From: Gyromitra esculenta
Taxonomy: Eukaryota; Ascomycota; Pezizomycetes; Pezizales; Discinaceae
NCBI GenBank assembly: GCA_038503075.1
Contig: JBCAML010000006.1
Span: 124,001-188,000, forward strand
Direction: 5' to 3'
DNA: 64,000 nt
In this document: piece by piece, positions 59,754 through 64,000 of the stretch
How positions within the stretch are numbered: the first letter of the stretch is position 1
Layout of the letters: each line of letters begins with the position of its first letter
Program-made: the position numbers and the translations under genes
Notes under the pieces: model-generated
What the model was told of the DNA's origin: nothing
Databases searched by the model: none
What the model saw: the letters and a program-made list of their open reading frames with translations, nothing else

Positions 59754-61744
59754 TTAGTTAGGCCACTCCCTAACGTAATGTGGATTTGTGATATGAAATT
59801 CTTCAGGACATAGGCATTCAGTCACTTTCTTCGTTGTAAAATATGCCTTCCCATAACTGATGGTGATTTCTTCGAGCATTTCGATGTCCCGGTTTGCCTT
59901 GTAGACAGAGAGAATCCTCCCCCTCCAAGGGATGTGGGCGATGCGGCAGTTTGGTCGACATGCATGGTTCGCGAACCGGGTCCAATTTCCTATACAAGAT
60001 CTTAGTAATTTTCCGAAGCCAAGCTGACATTTGGGATGAAAATACCCTTGGCGTTCGAGGTTATGCAATAAGCTTGTTTGTAGCCACCAAGAAGATATCT
60101 ATCTCCCTTGTACAACCCCTGGGGACCAGTAAGCTCACCGACGTATTCCCCAACGATTTGATCTTTTTTGATGCTCTGACCGGGTTAGTCGGATGTATCT
60201 TCGCTAACCGAGTTTTAATGCACCTACTTGTAAAGTTCTGACACCAATGCCACGTTCTCCAGTCTGAATTAGTTCTGTCCGACAAGGAAACCAGACGGAA
60301 CTTGGGCATTCGCATTTCGTTTCCATACAAAGATGGCAATTTTCTCTAAAAACATCTTGCTTCTCAAGCGCGGGGAAGTTATTTTTGATGGTCCTCGGAT
60401 CTACAGGAAATTTCACACCTGCACCATACACTGATTTCTCCAGGACCTTATAGTTGATTGCAACTGGCTGTGCCTCTGTAGCCTTCTTGTCGTGGAGTGG
60501 GACAACCCAGAGATGATGGTGGCCACGATAAACAGTCTTGGTCAACTTCAGAGATGGCACTGATCCTCCCAGAGCCAAATCCACTAATCTGCGCCAGTCA
60601 CTGCAAAAAAAGTCTCCTGCAAGTTGAATGCTGATTCTGAGATCGCGCAAATGAAGCAAGAATTCTTCCCAAGCGGTGTCATCAGCAACCAATGCATAGT
60701 CCCTAAAAGAGCCAGAAAATGAAAGGATCGCCAGCGTCTTCCAATCGAGTTCCTCGGCAATTTGGCTGTATCGTTGCCATTGTCGGATAAGGGTTCTCCC
60801 GGTTTCGTGACTGATTTCTGGTGAAATTTTGCTGAATAGAATAGCTACACTGAGATTTACATTCCTATGGATAGGGTGCTTGAAGTAGCTTTGTTTGAGA
60901 ACCCGAGAACGGTCCCCAATTAATTGTGTATGGCTCCAAAATGCAGCCTCTGATGTGTAGAGTTAGTTAGATTCGAGTAAGTAGTTTATTATAAGGACAA
61001 GCATAAGTGACGTATATCTTACTGATGACGACAAACGCTGCGTTTATATCTGCCATGGCCCGGGCATCAACAACTAAACTCGTGACGAGCTTGAATGACT
61101 AAATTTTGTATAAGCCTTTTTAGTATCCCGAGAGTCTCGGAGTAAACTTGAACAAACCATACCTCAACAAAATGAGCGTCCGCATCTTCGATAGCTTCCA
61201 CGTTCTTTTTCCACTCAAGGGAGAGATCTCTAGACATAATGCCAGTACGGCCCTCAATTCGCTCAAAGATATCTCGATAGATTGCCTCTAGAACCTTAAG
61301 TTCTATCTTTTGAGTCGGGCCGAGGGGCGGGGTGGGTTTCTCCCTCAAAGGCTTCCCGTTAGTCCCATTAGTTCCCTTAGTCTCATTAATCTTGACTTCA
61401 TTGACTTCATTAGCCTCCTTGGTTTCTCTAGTCTCCTTAGCCAGTTTTGTACGCTTTGTCGTACGTGCTCTCTCATCGATACTTTTTGTTAAGTCATCTT
61501 TTAAATCGCCACGTAGGGGTTTGTTACGTGGGTTAGAAGCGACATCCTCATTGAATTGTTGTAGTTTACGCTTTCTGTCTAAGCTCTTTGGTGTTCTGGC
61601 TGATCGGCGTGGGGGTTCTGACGAAAGAAAGTGGTTGGCGAAGCTCGCTATGTTCTTGTATATAGAACTCATGCTGATTTTCTTAGTTTGGCATATACGT
61701 ATACGACTTATGCGATCGAGAAAGAGTTGGATATTTGGATTCAT
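59754..61744 (-). CDS. SET-domain protein, divergent lysine-methyltransferase candidate
   Basis: Five exons: 61163-61744, 61023-61098, 60228-60949, 60046-60175 and 59754-59989, with introns of 64, 73, 52 and 56 nt. Every join keeps the frame, giving 581 residues. The N-terminal ~130 residues are basic and probably disordered, with a Lys/Glu/Thr/Asn-rich stretch. A predicted alpha-helical middle part follows. A Cys cluster (Cys424, 427, 432, 434, 442) directly precedes the SET domain at about 450-555. SET marks are ERGIGVRTL, QIVGEYVGEL, GNWTRFANHACRPNC (504-518; the NHxCxPN motif is present) and EEITISYG with Tyr549 in the catalytic position. A short CLC follows (Cys562, 564), in the place of a post-SET zinc motif. 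Such proteins transfer methyl groups from S-adenosylmethionine to lysines of histones or other proteins. The zinc motifs are incomplete compared with Su(var)3-9-type enzymes, so activity and substrate are uncertain. A second Met at residue 25 could be the start. Confidence 0.82.
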
Positions 61745-64000
61745 GACCTTTTAAACTAACTCGAGTGTTTCCTAGATCTTACGTTTTTAATTTCTTTGTT
61801 ATCGTTTCTTTCTTGTTGTGTTCTTTGTTGCGAATTTCTTTGATTCTATTATTGGCGTTAGCAACCTTTCCCCTTCCTTACAGTTAATGTCACTAGGGAT
61901 ATTGCTGTTGTGCATTAGAAATCTAGTTCTGTGTTACACATTTCTAGCTGCGTCTGGGGATTGCTTGACGTGAGAAAGGTCGAGATATGTGTGGCTTGTC
62001 ATGACTTGTTGTAGCACACATCAAAAACTACACCTCAAAACATCTACCATGCAGCCTGGCGAGAGAGTAGTTACGTATATATGTACTGTATACTCTAGAT
62101 TTCTCTACCTATAGCCAGGTAATGAGTTCTAGCTTTGTAATTAACCTTTAGAACTCAGATGCAAAAATACCCATCATGTATTTCCCAAATTACCGGCAAA
62201 GAGGAAGAGTCGAGCCCGAGAGAGCGAGAGAGCGAGAGATTCAGTAGAAAAAATTACGTTTATGTTCTCTCAGCGTATGCGCAGGTACTTTGGTTTAGGG
62301 CATTTTATGAGCGCAGAGATGCCCAGTATGAAATCTACATGTAGCTATACATTAGTCTCGTCTATACATAGCTGCACAGAGGCGAAAGTAAAGTCCGATC
62401 AAAGTATTTGTTTAACATATTAGGCATCGAGTCTAAACTAATCTTGGCAAGAACACATACGAAACATCAGAAGATCCGACATACCAAAATAACGAAGTGA
62501 AATTAACTGCAGACAGCCGAATATCACATGGTTATCCAAACAGGTAGGAAAGTTTTCTCAATCTTGGCTTGGAGAGATGTGTTATCTAAGTGCACGTGCA
62601 CACGCATGCGGGGATGTGTTATACTGGGCGTAATGAAACGCCTTCTCCTCAATATCTATAGCTACATGCGTTATCTATCTGAGAATGTGTCACTGTCTGA
62701 GCCCCATCAAACCTGTATAATTCCACAATACTTTCTATTTACCTAACTGCATATAGTCACTACTCAAATAGTCGCTAGCTTAAAACATTCGAAAGTGGCT
62801 TGGCTCCTGCCAAAAGAGTATTCATCTCCCTGCATCTCCCTAAGTCTGAACTACTGTACGTACTACCATCTTGAAGCCTTAACCTTAGCATACGACGAAC
62901 ACATCGCCGCCATCGAAGGAAGGAACTTAAGTTAAAAAGTTCCCGCGCGGTACCATTATTACATTTACTATCTGGGCGTCTCTCTAATTGACAAAAAATT
63001 TAGCAAAATTTAGCCATCATCAATCCAAATAATGCCTCAAAATTAAAAGTCCACCAACTCTAGAGGGAAAAAAGAATCAGTAATCTAATCTAACGTTTCA
63101 TAAACATAGCTGCCTTTTTCTGGAGCTATGGAAAGCCTAGAGAAGAGCTTGGGAAAACCTGTGTATAGACCGCGAGAGCTGGGGCTTAGCTGCAACCATA
63201 CACAACTCAAAAGTCTGATCTTTTAACGGCATACTTATTTTATTTATGCTATTTGAGATTAGAGGTCTCTAGAAATTCTAAAAATATAGATATATTGTGT
63301 GCACAAGGTTTAGTGTAGACTACTTTTTGTTCGTTATAACTACACTCTACAGCTAGCTAAATTTCTTAAGAAACGATAATCGTACTAATAAAGCTCTGTA
63401 TCTTTTTACAGGATTCAGAAAAGTGTGGTTGTGTCGGAATAAAACTCGGATTTTGGCTGTAAAAAGTGCAAAGTGGAACGTGCAATCCGTCATCATGTTT
63501 TGGCAGAAAATTTAGGGACTCCTATAAAGGGAGAGTATATGCTCATGTAGCCAGTACTAGGGGTAGGGGTGTGGAGATGGAACGCCAGGGTTTTCCGTTC
63601 TGTGAGGTCACCGTAGGAATAATGTGAGACCTGTACCATCTTCATACCCCTACCCCTAGTATATTGTCAGTCACGTGACGAATTTGACCAATCAAACCCG
63701 AATCCCCCGCCCATTAGTCAGCCCTTGACCAACATTAATTCTGGCGACATGAGTATACAAAAGGACTTTAAGTTAGAAGTAGCGGTGATAGAGATATATG
63801 GACTGAAAGATTAACTTTTCTGTAGTTTTGTGAGTGGCTTGGCATGATCGGTAAGACAAAAAGGCGCGTGTTCCATAGCGAAACTTGATTGAACTACATT
63901 TATCCGTTCGCGCGCTATAATCGACACAGCATAAAGATTTCCTTGATTATTTTCTTCGAATTTTTCCCTCCAGAATCGGTGGACTTCCAGCTTCGAGGTG
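61745..64000. other. intergenic DNA to the end of the window
   Basis: Upstream DNA of the SET gene, then AT-rich sequence with no convincing gene. A GAGA(GC)-type repeat sits near 62216-62237, TACATGTA at 62336 and a MITE-like element at 63555-63661. Frames at 62159-62344 and 62528-62746 have no recognisable product. Confidence 0.55.
63555..63661. mobile_element. MITE-like element with ~24-bp terminal inverted repeats
   Basis: The left end reads TACTAGGGGTAGGGGTGTGG and continues AGATGG; the right end is its inverse, CCATCTTCATACCCC then TACCCCTAGTA. The first 16 bases match perfectly; the inner ten differ at two positions, both transitions. The element is 107 bp including a TA at each end, which fits the TA target duplication of Tc1/mariner-type transposons. 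It has no coding capacity, so it would be a non-autonomous copy moved in trans. No second copy is visible in the window. Confidence 0.65.

Overview
The window looks like nuclear DNA of a filamentous ascomycete (Pezizomycotina; a leotiomycete is my best guess from overall protein character, not from a search). The genes carry short introns of about 49 to 118 nt, with GT..AG ends and CTAAC-type branch sites. They encode fungal proteins such as PalF, Shr3 and Yif1. Gene density is low: twelve genes I can support fill roughly a third of the 64 kb. The rest is AT-rich intergenic DNA with simple repeats, degenerate coding fragments and short dispersed repeat motifs.

Layout. 1-9.4 kb: one large minus-strand gene for a multi-pass membrane protein with about 24 ankyrin repeats (2381-6139). 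9.5-18.1 kb: a plus-strand Ser/Thr-rich, probably GPI-anchored wall protein (9470-12550), convergent with a minus-strand SAM/PH-domain polarity protein of the Boi type (14889-18102). 18.1-24.8 kb: about 6.7 kb without a convincing gene, with pyrimidine tracts, simple repeats and a cluster of GC-rich hairpins. 24.8-32.8 kb: the densest part, with a 2-oxoglutarate/Fe(II) oxygenase (minus), the meiotic recombination factor MND1 (plus), an unrecognised 390-residue protein (minus) and the Golgi protein YIF1 (minus). 35.4-37.5 kb: the pH-signalling arrestin palF/RIM8 (minus). 37.5-47.8 kb: a 10 kb gene desert holding degenerate coding fragments, four of which end in the same C-terminal motif. 47.8-53 kb: the amino-acid-permease chaperone SHR3 (plus) and a small unrecognised protein (plus). 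56.7-61.7 kb: an MFS sugar transporter (six exons, minus) followed upstream by a divergent SET-domain protein (five exons, minus). 63.6 kb: a small MITE-like inverted-repeat element.

Nothing here forms an operon or an evident biosynthetic cluster. Most conserved genes are housekeeping functions of secretion, polarity, nutrient sensing and meiosis: YIF1 and SHR3 act in the early secretory pathway, palF at the plasma membrane/ESCRT interface, the Boi-like protein at growth sites, and MND1 in meiotic strand exchange. The ankyrin, wall and SET proteins are more accessory in character. Exon joins below were worked out by hand from splice signals, reading frame and agreement with remembered family patterns; no database search or transcript evidence was available.
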